Shown here in pieces: positions 19,701 through 26,909 of a stretch of DNA of 64,000 bases. Source of the DNA: Nocardioides sp. J54 (lineage in GTDB: Bacteria > Actinomycetota > Actinomycetes > Propionibacteriales > Nocardioidaceae). Where the stretch lies: assembly GCF_000519005.1 (NCBI RefSeq), contig NZ_JAER01000017.1:36296-100295 (forward strand). The letters run 5' to 3'. The translations under genes and the position numbers were made by a program. How positions within the stretch are numbered: the first letter of the stretch is position 1; the number at the start of each line of letters is the position of its first letter. The notes beneath the pieces are model-generated. The model saw only the letters and a program-made list of their open reading frames with translations. It searched no databases and was not told the origin of the DNA.

Positions 19701-20032
19701 CCAGGCTCTTCCCCACCTACCGCGTGCTCGCGCTCGTGGTAGGCGTCCTCCTCGTGGTCGGCGCGCTCAGCTCGGTGGCCAAGTACCTCCTCGAGGACGG
19801 CACCGCGCTGCAGCAGCTCGGCGACGACCTCACCCCGATCTGGATCATCCACGGCTGGATCTACATGGTCTACGTCGTCGTGGCGTTCCTGCTGAGCCAG
19901 AAGGCGCGCTGGTCCATGCCCCAGCTGCTGCTGCTCCTGGTCGCCGGGCTCGTCCCCGGCCTCATCTTCTGGGTCGAGCGCCGGGTGGTCGAGCGCCTGC
20001 GCGCCGACCACCCGGAGCTCGTGCGGACCTGA
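19697..20032 (+). CDS. DUF3817 membrane protein
   Basis: 111 residues, GTG start overlapping SURF1 by four bases. It has about three membrane helices: YRVLALVVGVLLVVGALSS, a central WIIHGWIYMVYVVVAFLLSQ and a C-terminal LLLLVAGLVPGLIFWVERR. The HGWIYMVYV stretch is characteristic of the family. No catalytic residues are evident. DUF3817 genes recur near SURF1 and oxidase-assembly genes in actinobacteria. A membrane-complex assembly role is suggested by context only. Confidence 0.82.
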   Translation: MTRLFPTYRVLALVVGVLLVVGALSSVAKYLLEDGTALQQLGDDLTPIWIIHGWIYMVYVVVAFLLSQKARWSMPQLLLLLVAGLVPGLIFWVERRVVERLRADHPELVRT

Positions 20033-20047
20033 CCGGTCCGGGACCGC

Positions 20048-20170
20048 TCAGGCCGACGGGTCCGCCGACTGCCACTGCGACGACGAGCCGCCGCCCTGCA
20101 GCTTCTTCGCGACGGCGGCCACGGCCGCGCCGACGAGGCCCACCAGCACCAGCTTCTTCAGCACCTTCAT
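20048..20170 (-). CDS. Second micropeptide, DLW-39-like
   Basis: A 40-residue peptide. Its ATG at 20170 is preceded by a strong AGGAGGG about 8 bases away. It starts MKVLKKLVLVGLVGAAVAAVA, a hydrophobic helix after basic residues, then KKLQ, a Gly/Ser stretch, one Trp and a short SADPSA tail. Layout and the KKLQ plus Trp pattern match the peptide at 10211-10336. It converges with DUF3817 and is divergent from the cyclophilin gene. Function unknown. The strong ribosome site argues for real expression. Confidence 0.7.
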   Translation of the reverse strand: MKVLKKLVLVGLVGAAVAAVAKKLQGGGSSSQWQSADPSA

Positions 20171-20335
20171 CACTCACCCTCCTGGGTCGACCGGCCGGCT
20201 GCCCAGACGGCAACCGGACCGCTTCCGCACCAGCATGGTCCACGGACGCAAGCCGTGGCAGTGCTCGTAGGATCGACTGCGTTGCCGGTCGGCCGACCGG
20301 CGCGCACGACATCGATCTGAGACGAGGCTTACCCC

Positions 20336-20875
20336 ATGGCAGACCAGGCCGTCCTGAAGACGAACAAGGGCGACATCACGCTCAACCTGTTCCCCAACCA
20401 CGCGCCGCTGACGGTCAAGAGCTTCGTCGGTCTCGCCACCGGCAACCCCGTCGAGGTCTCGCCCGACGGCCCGTACACGCCGGACCGCCGCGGCGGCTCC
20501 ACCGGCTCCGGCCCGTTCTACGACGGCCTGACGTTCCACCGGGTCATCCCCGGCTTCATGATCCAGGGTGGCTGCCCCGACGGCATCGGCACCGGCGGCC
20601 CGGGCTACCAGTTCAAGGACGAGCCGCACCCCGAGCTCACCTTCGACAAGCCCTACCTGCTCGCGATGGCCAACGCCGGCCCGGGCACCAACGGCTCGCA
20701 GTTCTTCATCACCGTCGGCGCGACCACGTGGCTGAACTTCAAGCACACGATCTTCGGCGAGGTCGCCGACCAGGCCAGCCGCGACGTCGTCGACGCGATC
20801 GCCGGCGTCCAGACCGGCCGCAACGACAAGCCGGTCGAGCCGGTCGTCATCGAGACGGTCGAGATCAAGGGCTGA
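20336..20875 (+). CDS. ppiA: Peptidyl-prolyl cis-trans isomerase (cyclophilin)
   Basis: 179 residues. A cytosolic cyclophilin catalysing proline isomerisation. Active-site segments are intact: FHRVIPGFMIQGGCPDG (catalytic Arg), MANAGPGTNGSQFFIT and HTIFGEV. No signal peptide. ppiA followed by a zinc-finger rhomboid, crgA and the kinase operon is the standard actinobacterial order. The 43-base gap to the rhomboid gene suggests one transcript. Confidence 0.95.
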   Translation: MADQAVLKTNKGDITLNLFPNHAPLTVKSFVGLATGNPVEVSPDGPYTPDRRGGSTGSGPFYDGLTFHRVIPGFMIQGGCPDGIGTGGPGYQFKDEPHPELTFDKPYLLAMANAGPGTNGSQFFITVGATTWLNFKHTIFGEVADQASRDVVDAIAGVQTGRNDKPVEPVVIETVEIKG

Positions 20876-20918
20876 GCCCGGACCACCCGAGACCAGCACC
20901 AAGGACCAGCACAGCACC

Positions 20919-21842
20919 ATGAGCACGCCTCCGGTCGGGGTGCCGACCTGCTACCGGCACCCCGACCGCGAGACCTGGGTGCGCTGCCAGCGCTGCGAGC
21001 GCCCGATCTGCCCCGACTGCATGAACGACGCAGCCGTGGGCTTCCAGTGCCCCTCCTGCGTCGCCGAGGGGCGCAAGACGCAGCGCCAGGCCACCGGCGC
21101 GTACGGCGGCGTCGTCAACCGCACACCCGGCCGGGTCACCACCGTGCTGCTCGCCGTCATCGCCGTGGCCTGGGTCGCGATCACCGCGACCGGCGGCGAG
21201 GACAGCGTCCTGCTCAACTGGCTCGCGATGCGCACCGGCGGGTGGTGCGGCATCATCAGCGACCCCGGCCTGGGCTACCCCGGCATCCAGTCCGCCGCGA
21301 CGTGCACCGGCATCGGCGACACCCGGTGGTACCCCGGCGTGGCCGACGGCGGCGTGTGGCGCCTGCTGACCCACGTCGTCACCCACGTGCACGTGTGGCA
21401 CATCGCGATGAACGCCCTCGCGCTGTGGCAGCTCGGCCCGCAGCTGGAGCGCGTCTTCGGCTGGGTGCGCTTCCTCGCGCTCTACCTGCTCGCCGGCATC
21501 AGCGGGGGTGTCGCGGTGATGTGGCTGTCCGGCGGCTCGGCCGTCGGCGCCTCCGGCGCGCTCTTCGGCCTGCTGGCCGCGCACCTCGTCGTGGCCCGCA
21601 AGGTGGGTGCCGACACCTCGAGCCTGGGATCGACCCTCCTCCTGGGGGTCATCATCAGCCTGCTTCCGGGTATCTCCTGGCAGGGCCACCTCGGCGGGTT
21701 CATCGGCGGCGGGGTGGTCGCAGTGGTCCTGGCCTACGCGCCCCGGGAACGGCGCGGGCTGGTCCAGGGCGTCGGCCTCGCGGCCGTCGCGCTGGTGCTG
21801 GTGGGCCTGACCGTGTTGCGGATGGCGACGTACACCGCCTGA
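20919..21842 (+). CDS. Rhomboid-family intramembrane serine protease
   Basis: 307 residues. The N terminus is a small zinc-binding domain (CYRHPDRETWVRCQRCERPI then CPDCMND and CPSC). Six or seven membrane helices follow. The catalytic serine is in VGASGALFG near residue 211 and the histidine in WQGHLGGFIGG near 256, forming the rhomboid dyad. HIAMNALALWQLGPQLE is the conserved early-helix motif. Rhomboids cleave membrane-spanning substrates within the bilayer; the substrate here is unknown. Confidence 0.93.
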   Translation: MSTPPVGVPTCYRHPDRETWVRCQRCERPICPDCMNDAAVGFQCPSCVAEGRKTQRQATGAYGGVVNRTPGRVTTVLLAVIAVAWVAITATGGEDSVLLNWLAMRTGGWCGIISDPGLGYPGIQSAATCTGIGDTRWYPGVADGGVWRLLTHVVTHVHVWHIAMNALALWQLGPQLERVFGWVRFLALYLLAGISGGVAVMWLSGGSAVGASGALFGLLAAHLVVARKVGADTSSLGSTLLLGVIISLLPGISWQGHLGGFIGGGVVAVVLAYAPRERRGLVQGVGLAAVALVLVGLTVLRMATYTA

Positions 21843-21874
21843 GCAGGGACCCGCCGTACGAGTCATCCCCAGCC

Positions 21875-21958
21875 TTTTCCACCGATGTGGATGAATCACA
21901 CCGGTGTAGTTCTCCCCAGCTGGGGAGAACCCTGTGGAAAACGACCGCAGGTGGAAAA
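21875..21958. promoter_or_regulatory. Cluster of four DnaA-box-like 9-mers
   Basis: TTTTCCACC at 21875-21883 (plus); TCATCCACA at 21886-21894, TTTTCCACA at 21933-21941 and TTTTCCACC at 21950-21958 (minus). Each differs from TTGTCCACA or TTATCCACA by one or two bases. They sit in the convergent gap between the rhomboid gene and crgA. DnaA binding is inferred from resemblance. Confidence 0.4.
21909..21930. repeat. Perfect 22-bp palindrome
   Basis: Arms GTTCTCCCCAG and CTGGGGAGAAC join with no loop. It sits inside the DnaA-box-like cluster. It could be a protein-binding site or part of a bidirectional terminator. Confidence 0.6.
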
Positions 21959-21963
21959 CGACC

Positions 21964-21992
21964 GCGGCGCCGGTGGAGACCACCGGCGCCGC
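21964..21992. terminator. Hairpin terminator between rhomboid gene and crgA
   Basis: GCGGCGCCGGTGG, loop AGA, CCACCGGCGCCGC: a perfect 13-bp stem in a convergent gap, followed on the plus strand by GTCGTGCTGTG. Confidence 0.65.
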
Positions 21993-22023
21993 GTCGTGCT
22001 GTGTTGTGCTGGGTGCGGGCTGC

Positions 22024-22530
22024 CTACTCCCAGCGCGTGGCGAAGGTGAAGCCGACCGCCATGAACCCGATGCCGACGAAGAGGTTCTTCTGGCCCAGGT
22101 CGTTGAAGATCGGGATGTCCTTCGGGTCGTTGCCGGTCAGGAAGATGTAGAAGATGCAGATCCAGACCAGGCCGATGATGAAGCAGCCGAGCATGCCGAC
22201 CACGACGCCGCGGCCGCGGCCGAGCGGGGTCTTGGGGTGCGCGGAGATCGCCAGGCCGAGGAAGAGCGCGATGAACCCGATCAGGTAGTTCTTGCCCTCG
22301 AGGTCGGCGAAGAAGGAGGGGCCACCCGGCTGGTTCGGCTTGCCCTCGGAGTTGAGGCTGCCGAAGCCGTCGGTCGGGCGGATGCCGAAGTAGTAGTACA
22401 GGATCCAGCCGACGCCGCCGAGGATCAGCACCAGCGCGACGGCGAAGCGCGCAGTCATCACCGGGCCGCGCTCGGGGTCGGCGAAGACGTCTCCGTCCTT
22501 GTTCTTCGACAGGCGGGGCAGCTTGGCCAC
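22024..22530 (-). CDS. crgA: CrgA-like cell-division membrane protein, double length
   Basis: 168 residues from a GTG at 22530. CrgA recruits FtsZ-ring and peptidoglycan proteins in actinobacteria and is usually about 85-95 residues with two helices. The C-terminal half fits that: GMLGCFIIGLVWICIFYIF, then DLGQKNLFVGIGFMAVGF. The N-terminal half repeats the plan: a helix ending GGVGWILYYYFGI, then DLEGKNYLIGFIALFLGL. So there are four helices in two like units, probably from internal duplication. It lies next to DUF881 and the kinase block, as usual. Confidence 0.85.
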   Translation of the reverse strand: MAKLPRLSKNKDGDVFADPERGPVMTARFAVALVLILGGVGWILYYYFGIRPTDGFGSLNSEGKPNQPGGPSFFADLEGKNYLIGFIALFLGLAISAHPKTPLGRGRGVVVGMLGCFIIGLVWICIFYIFLTGNDPKDIPIFNDLGQKNLFVGIGFMAVGFTFATRWE

Positions 22531-22620
22531 GTCGGGGCTCCTCGTCGTTCCGGCCGGCCCTTGGTCAGCGCCGGCCGGGGTTGGGGTGGTGCGGTCAGGG
22601 GTGTGGTGGACACTGTCAGT

Positions 22621-23421
22621 ATGACGGGTACGCACGCGGGCGCGCCGCCCGGCCACCGGACCGGCAGGTCGCTGGCCTGGCGGGTGGGGACGCCGGTCGT
22701 CGCGCTGCTGAGCGGCAGCCTGCTCGCCGTGTCCGCGGCGAACAGCGACGGGACCGACCTCCGGCCCGGACGCTACACCGACCTGGCCGGTCTCGTGGAA
22801 GCCGAGGCCAACGACTTCCAGGACGTCGAGGACCGCCTCAACGAGCTGACCGCGGAGGTGGACCGGCTCGGCGCCCGGGTCAGCGACCGCGGGGTCAACC
22901 TCGCGCGCGCCGAGGCGGCCGAGCTGCGCGACCCGGCCGGGCTCACCCCCCGGCAGGGTCCGGGGCTGCGGATCACCATGCAGGACGCGCCCGACGAGCT
23001 CGTCGACGAGGCGATCGAGCTCAACAAGAACGTCGAGCCCGAGGAGCGGATCAAGCTCAACCGGTTCGTCGTCCACCAGCAGGACATCCAGGCGGTCGTC
23101 AACGCCCTGTGGGCCGGCGGCGCCACCGCGGTCACCATCGCCGGGCAGCGGATCATCTCCACGACCGGCATCAAGTGCCGCGGCCCGGTCGTGCAGCTGC
23201 AGGGCGTGCCCTACTCCCAGCCGTTCGTCATCGAGGCCGTCGGCGACCAGACGGCCCTGCTCGACGCCATCGACGGCGACGACCTGGTCTCCGGCTACCG
23301 CACCGACTCCGCCAACAGCCAGATCGGCATCGGCTGGTCCCTGGAGACCCGCGACATCGTCAGCGCGCCGGCGTACGACGGCGTGCTGGACGTGCAGTAC
23401 GCACGCCCGCTGCGCGACTGA
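22621..23421 (+). CDS. DUF881 family protein
   Basis: 266 residues, ATG at 22621. One N-terminal membrane helix (TPVVALLSGSLLAVSAANS) and a short coiled-coil segment (DVEDRLNELTAEVDRLGARV) lead to the DUF881 domain with GPGLRITMQDAP, VVNALWAGGATAVTIAGQRI and YSQPFVIEAVGD. DUF881 proteins are extracytoplasmic and occur near division and elongation genes in Gram-positive bacteria; no activity is established. It is divergent from crgA and converges on pknB with only 15 bases between stops. Confidence 0.88.
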   Translation: MTGTHAGAPPGHRTGRSLAWRVGTPVVALLSGSLLAVSAANSDGTDLRPGRYTDLAGLVEAEANDFQDVEDRLNELTAEVDRLGARVSDRGVNLARAEAAELRDPAGLTPRQGPGLRITMQDAPDELVDEAIELNKNVEPEERIKLNRFVVHQQDIQAVVNALWAGGATAVTIAGQRIISTTGIKCRGPVVQLQGVPYSQPFVIEAVGDQTALLDAIDGDDLVSGYRTDSANSQIGIGWSLETRDIVSAPAYDGVLDVQYARPLRD

Positions 23422-23436
23422 CCGAGCCGGACAGCC

Positions 23437-25401
23437 TCAGCGGACGGTCAGCGGGACCGTGCGCCCGACGCTGTCACCACCGCCGCCGCCACCCGGGCCA
23501 CCCGGGTCGGGCGTCCCGCCACCACCCGGGCCCGGGTCGAGCGGGTTGGTCGGGTCGGTGCCGTCGGCGACCTCCTGGCCGTCGTTGATGCCGTCGCCGT
23601 CGGTGTCGGGGTTGTTCGCGTCGGTGCCGGCCTTCTCCTCGTCCTCGTCGGAGAGTCCGTCGCCGTCGGTGTCGACCGGCGTCTCGGGCTCCTCGTAGAC
23701 CGAGACGAAGATGATCACGTCGTCGCCCTGGTTGCGGGCCTCGCCCGCCGCCGGGAGCTGCTCGGTGATCCGGCCCTTCGGCTGGCTGTCGTCGGAGGCG
23801 TCGGCGTTGCGCACGATCGGGTTGAACCCCGCGTCGCGGATCAGCTTCTCCGCCTGTGCGCGGGTCTTGCCCACGACGTCGGGGACCTTCGTCGGGCCGT
23901 CGGAGACGCAGAGGGTGACCTCGGTGTCGGTGCCGACCGGCGTGCCCGGGATCGGGTTCTGCTCGACGACGGTGCCCTTCGGGTCGTCGGCGTCGCACTC
24001 CTCGAAGCTGATGTTCTCCCGCGGGATGCCCGCGTCGGTGAGCGTGTTGATCGCCTGGGCGCGGCGCGAGGAGGTCACGGCCGGCATCGGGAAGTCGCAC
24101 GGGCCGCTGGAGATGGTGAGGTAGACGGTGCCGGTGGGCGCGATGTAGTCGCCGCTCTCCGGGTCCTGCTTGACCACCACACCCGCGTCGTAGTCGTCGC
24201 TGCACGCGACCGCGCTGTGGTCGCTCTCGAGGCCGACGTCGCCGATGTCGCTGCGGGCGGCGTCGACCTCCTTGCCGACGACGCCTGGGACCGCGACGTC
24301 GGTCGGGGTGTCGTCGAAGAGCTTGGGCCACACGGCGTACGCCGTGCCGAAGAGGGCGAGCAGCAGCACGGCGAGCAGCACCCACAGCCCGACCCGGCTG
24401 CGGCGGTCGTCCTGCACGGGCGGCACCGCCGGGCGGATCGCCGTCTCCTGCGGGTCGTGCGCCGCGACGGGCACGGGTGCGGGGACCGGGCCGGTGGGCA
24501 CGTCGGGGACGGTGGCCTGGACCGGGCGACCGGCGAGGTAGCGCTCGATGTCGGCGCGCATCTGCGCCGCGGACTGGTAGCGGTCCTCGACCCGCTTCGC
24601 GAGCGCCTTCATCACGATCGCGTCGATCTCGGGGGTGAGGTCGTCCTCGTGCCGCGACGGGGGTACGGCGGGCTCGCGGACGTGCTGGTAGGCGACGGCG
24701 ACCGGGGAGTCGCCGACGAACGGCGGCCGGCCGGTGAGCAGCTCGTAGAGCAGGCAGCCGGCGGAGTAGACGTCGGAGCGGGAGTCGACGGTCTCGCCGC
24801 GGGCCTGCTCGGGCGAGAGGTACTGCGCGGTGCCGACCACGGCCGCGGTCTGGGTCATCGACGACTGCGCGTCGCTCATCGCCCGCGCGATGCCGAAGTC
24901 CATCACCTTGACGTCGCCGGCCGGCGTGAGCATCACGTTGCCGGGCTTGATGTCGCGGTGGATGATCCCCGCGCGGTGGCTGTAGTCGAGCGCCGACAGC
25001 ACGCCGCTGGTGATCTCCAGGGCCCGCTCGGGCAGGATCTTGCGGCCCTCGCGGAGGATGTCACGCAGGGTCCGCCCGGCGACGTACTCCATGACGATGT
25101 AGGGCACGACCTCGTCGCTGCCGTCGGGCTGGGGCGTGCGCTCCTCGCCGGTGTCGTAGACCGCGACGATGGCCGGGTGGTTCAGCGACGCCGAGGACTG
25201 GGCCTCCCGGCGGAAGCGGGCCTGGAAGGTGGGGTCGCTGGCGAGGTCGGTGCGCAGGCGCTTGACCGCGACGACGCGGCCGAGCCGCGTGTCGGTGCCC
25301 TTGCGGACCTCGGCCATGCCGCCGCGGCCGAGGAGCTCGGCGAGCTGGTAGCGGCCCCCGACGACGGGGCCTCCGGTGCCGTTCTCGGGTGGCTGGCTCA
25401 T
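23437..25401 (-). CDS. pknB: PASTA-domain Ser/Thr protein kinase PknB with calcium-binding-like tail
   Basis: 654 residues. The cytosolic kinase (about 17-280) has GRGGMAEV, Lys47 (VAVKRL), HRDIKPGN and DFGIARA. A Pro-rich juxtamembrane segment and one helix (VGLWVLLAVLLLALFGTAYA) lead outside. Three PASTA repeats follow (VPGVVGKEVDAARS; MPAVTSSRRAQAIN; VPDVVGKTRAQAEK), which bind muropeptides in this family. Unusually, the C terminus adds two thrombospondin-type-3-like repeats, DTDGDGLSDEDEE and DTDGDGINDGQE, then a Gly/Pro-rich tail. Other PknB proteins commonly have four PASTA repeats and end there. The start overlaps the pknA stop (ATGA). Confidence 0.93.
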   Translation of the reverse strand: MSQPPENGTGGPVVGGRYQLAELLGRGGMAEVRKGTDTRLGRVVAVKRLRTDLASDPTFQARFRREAQSSASLNHPAIVAVYDTGEERTPQPDGSDEVVPYIVMEYVAGRTLRDILREGRKILPERALEITSGVLSALDYSHRAGIIHRDIKPGNVMLTPAGDVKVMDFGIARAMSDAQSSMTQTAAVVGTAQYLSPEQARGETVDSRSDVYSAGCLLYELLTGRPPFVGDSPVAVAYQHVREPAVPPSRHEDDLTPEIDAIVMKALAKRVEDRYQSAAQMRADIERYLAGRPVQATVPDVPTGPVPAPVPVAAHDPQETAIRPAVPPVQDDRRSRVGLWVLLAVLLLALFGTAYAVWPKLFDDTPTDVAVPGVVGKEVDAARSDIGDVGLESDHSAVACSDDYDAGVVVKQDPESGDYIAPTGTVYLTISSGPCDFPMPAVTSSRRAQAINTLTDAGIPRENISFEECDADDPKGTVVEQNPIPGTPVGTDTEVTLCVSDGPTKVPDVVGKTRAQAEKLIRDAGFNPIVRNADASDDSQPKGRITEQLPAAGEARNQGDDVIIFVSVYEEPETPVDTDGDGLSDEDEEKAGTDANNPDTDGDGINDGQEVADGTDPTNPLDPGPGGGGTPDPGGPGGGGGGDSVGRTVPLTVR

Positions 25402-26909
25402 CCGTCCTCCCCCAGGTCGGTCAGCGGATCGGTCGGCTCGGTGGTCGGTGCCTCGGTCGTCTCCGTGGGCGTCGTCGGTGCCTCGGTCGTCTCCGTGGGC
25501 GTCGGCTCCGGGGTGGGCGTCGGCTCCTCCTCCTGCTCGACCGGGCCCCAGTAGTAGATGACCACGCGGGCGCCCTCGGTCAGGGTGCCGGAGCGGGAGA
25601 ACTCCGCGACGCTGTCGGCCGGGCAGCTGCCGTCGTTGGGCGTGCTGAACCGCTCGACCGAGGTCCGCAGCCCCAGCTCGTCGAGGTCGGACTGGGCGAC
25701 GCGGTAGTCCTGGGAGCAGACGTAGTCGTCGGCGTCGAACTCCACGGTCGCCGCTTCTGTCGTCGTCTCCTCGGTCGTCGCCTCCGTCGTGGGCTCCGAG
25801 GTCGGGTCGTCGGCGACCGGGTCCTCGTCGTCACCACCGAGCAGCAGGATCGCGGCGACCACGGCCGCCACCACGAGCAGGATCACCGCGGCCGCGATCG
25901 GCCACGGGGACCTGCGCTGCTCCTTCTCCTCCTCGCCGGCGTACGGCGAGGGCGAGTCGAGCCGCTCCATCGGCGTCGCGGGTCCGGCGGGGGTCGGCGG
26001 CAGCACCCCGGTGGCGGGGAGCACCTGGGTGGCGCCCTCGGCCGGCGTGGCGGGCCCGGCGGCCGCGGCGGCGGCCGAGGCCGAGGACGGGTCGCGGAGC
26101 GCGGCACCGAACGCCGTGCCGTCGGGGAAGCGCTCGGCCGGGTCCTTGGCCAGCGCACGTCGCACGACCGCGGCCAGCGGCGCGGGCACGCTGTCGGGCA
26201 GCTCGGGCACCGGCTGCTGCAGGTGGGCGAGCGCCGTCGCGACGGGCGTCTCGGCCTCGAACGGGCGTCGCCCGGTCAGGCACTCGAACGCCACGACGCC
26301 CAGCGAGTAGACGTCGGAGGCGGGCGTCGAGGGGTTGCCGCGGGCCTGCTCGGGGCTGAGGTACTGCGGCGTGCCCATGACCGAGCCGGTCCGGGTCAGC
26401 GCCGCGGCGTCGGCCGCGCGGGCGATGCCGAAGTCGGTGATCTTCACCCGGCGGTCGGGCGTGACCAGCAGGTTCGCGGGCTTCACGTCGCGGTGCACGA
26501 TGCCGGCGCGGTGGGCGACCCCCAGCGCGTCGGCGGCCTGCGCGAGCAGGTCCTGCACGACGGCGGTGTCGATGACCCGGCCGTTGGAGCGGGCGGTCGC
26601 GAGCAGCGTCGACAGGGGCTGTCCGTCGACCAGCTCCATCACCAGGTACGGCGGCAGCTCGCCGGTGTCGTCGGCGCCGTAGTCGTAGACGCCGGCGATC
26701 CCGGGGTGGTGCAGGGCGGCGGCGCTGCGGGCCTCGCCCTCGAAGCGGGTGCGGAACAGCGGGTCGTCGGCGTACTCCGCCTTGAGGACCTTGACCGCGA
26801 CGGGTCGGTCGAGCCGGGTGTCCGTGCCGCGCCACACGACGCCCATGCCGCCGGTGGCGATCACGGAGTCGAGGTGGTAGCGACGGGCCCGGTCGGCGTA
26901 CTGACTCAC
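25398..26909 (-). CDS. pknA: Ser/Thr protein kinase PknA
   Basis: 503 residues from a GTG that overlaps the pbpA stop. The kinase domain shows GGMGVVWRG, VAVKVLK, HRDVKPANL and DFGIARA. One membrane helix follows (WPIAAAVILLVVAAVVAAILLL). The extracellular part is longer than in mycobacterial PknA. It holds a degenerate PASTA-like segment with two Cys (VCSQDYRVAQSDLDELGL ... GARVVIYYWG) and a Thr/Glu/Pro tail. That tail comes from a 30-base tandem repeat (25444-25503) giving TETTEAPTTP repeats. Thr-rich linkers can be glycosylated; that is a guess here. The gene is co-translated with pknB and pbpA. Confidence 0.92.
   Translation of the reverse strand: MSQYADRARRYHLDSVIATGGMGVVWRGTDTRLDRPVAVKVLKAEYADDPLFRTRFEGEARSAAALHHPGIAGVYDYGADDTGELPPYLVMELVDGQPLSTLLATARSNGRVIDTAVVQDLLAQAADALGVAHRAGIVHRDVKPANLLVTPDRRVKITDFGIARAADAAALTRTGSVMGTPQYLSPEQARGNPSTPASDVYSLGVVAFECLTGRRPFEAETPVATALAHLQQPVPELPDSVPAPLAAVVRRALAKDPAERFPDGTAFGAALRDPSSASAAAAAAGPATPAEGATQVLPATGVLPPTPAGPATPMERLDSPSPYAGEEEKEQRRSPWPIAAAVILLVVAAVVAAILLLGGDDEDPVADDPTSEPTTEATTEETTTEAATVEFDADDYVCSQDYRVAQSDLDELGLRTSVERFSTPNDGSCPADSVAEFSRSGTLTEGARVVIYYWGPVEQEEEPTPTPEPTPTETTEAPTTPTETTEAPTTEPTDPLTDLGEDG
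25444..25503 (-). repeat. 30-base tandem repeat inside pknA
   Basis: Two near-exact 30-base units encode the repeated TTEAPTTPTE segment near the PknA C terminus. Such repeats can gain or lose units without frameshift. Confidence 0.7.
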
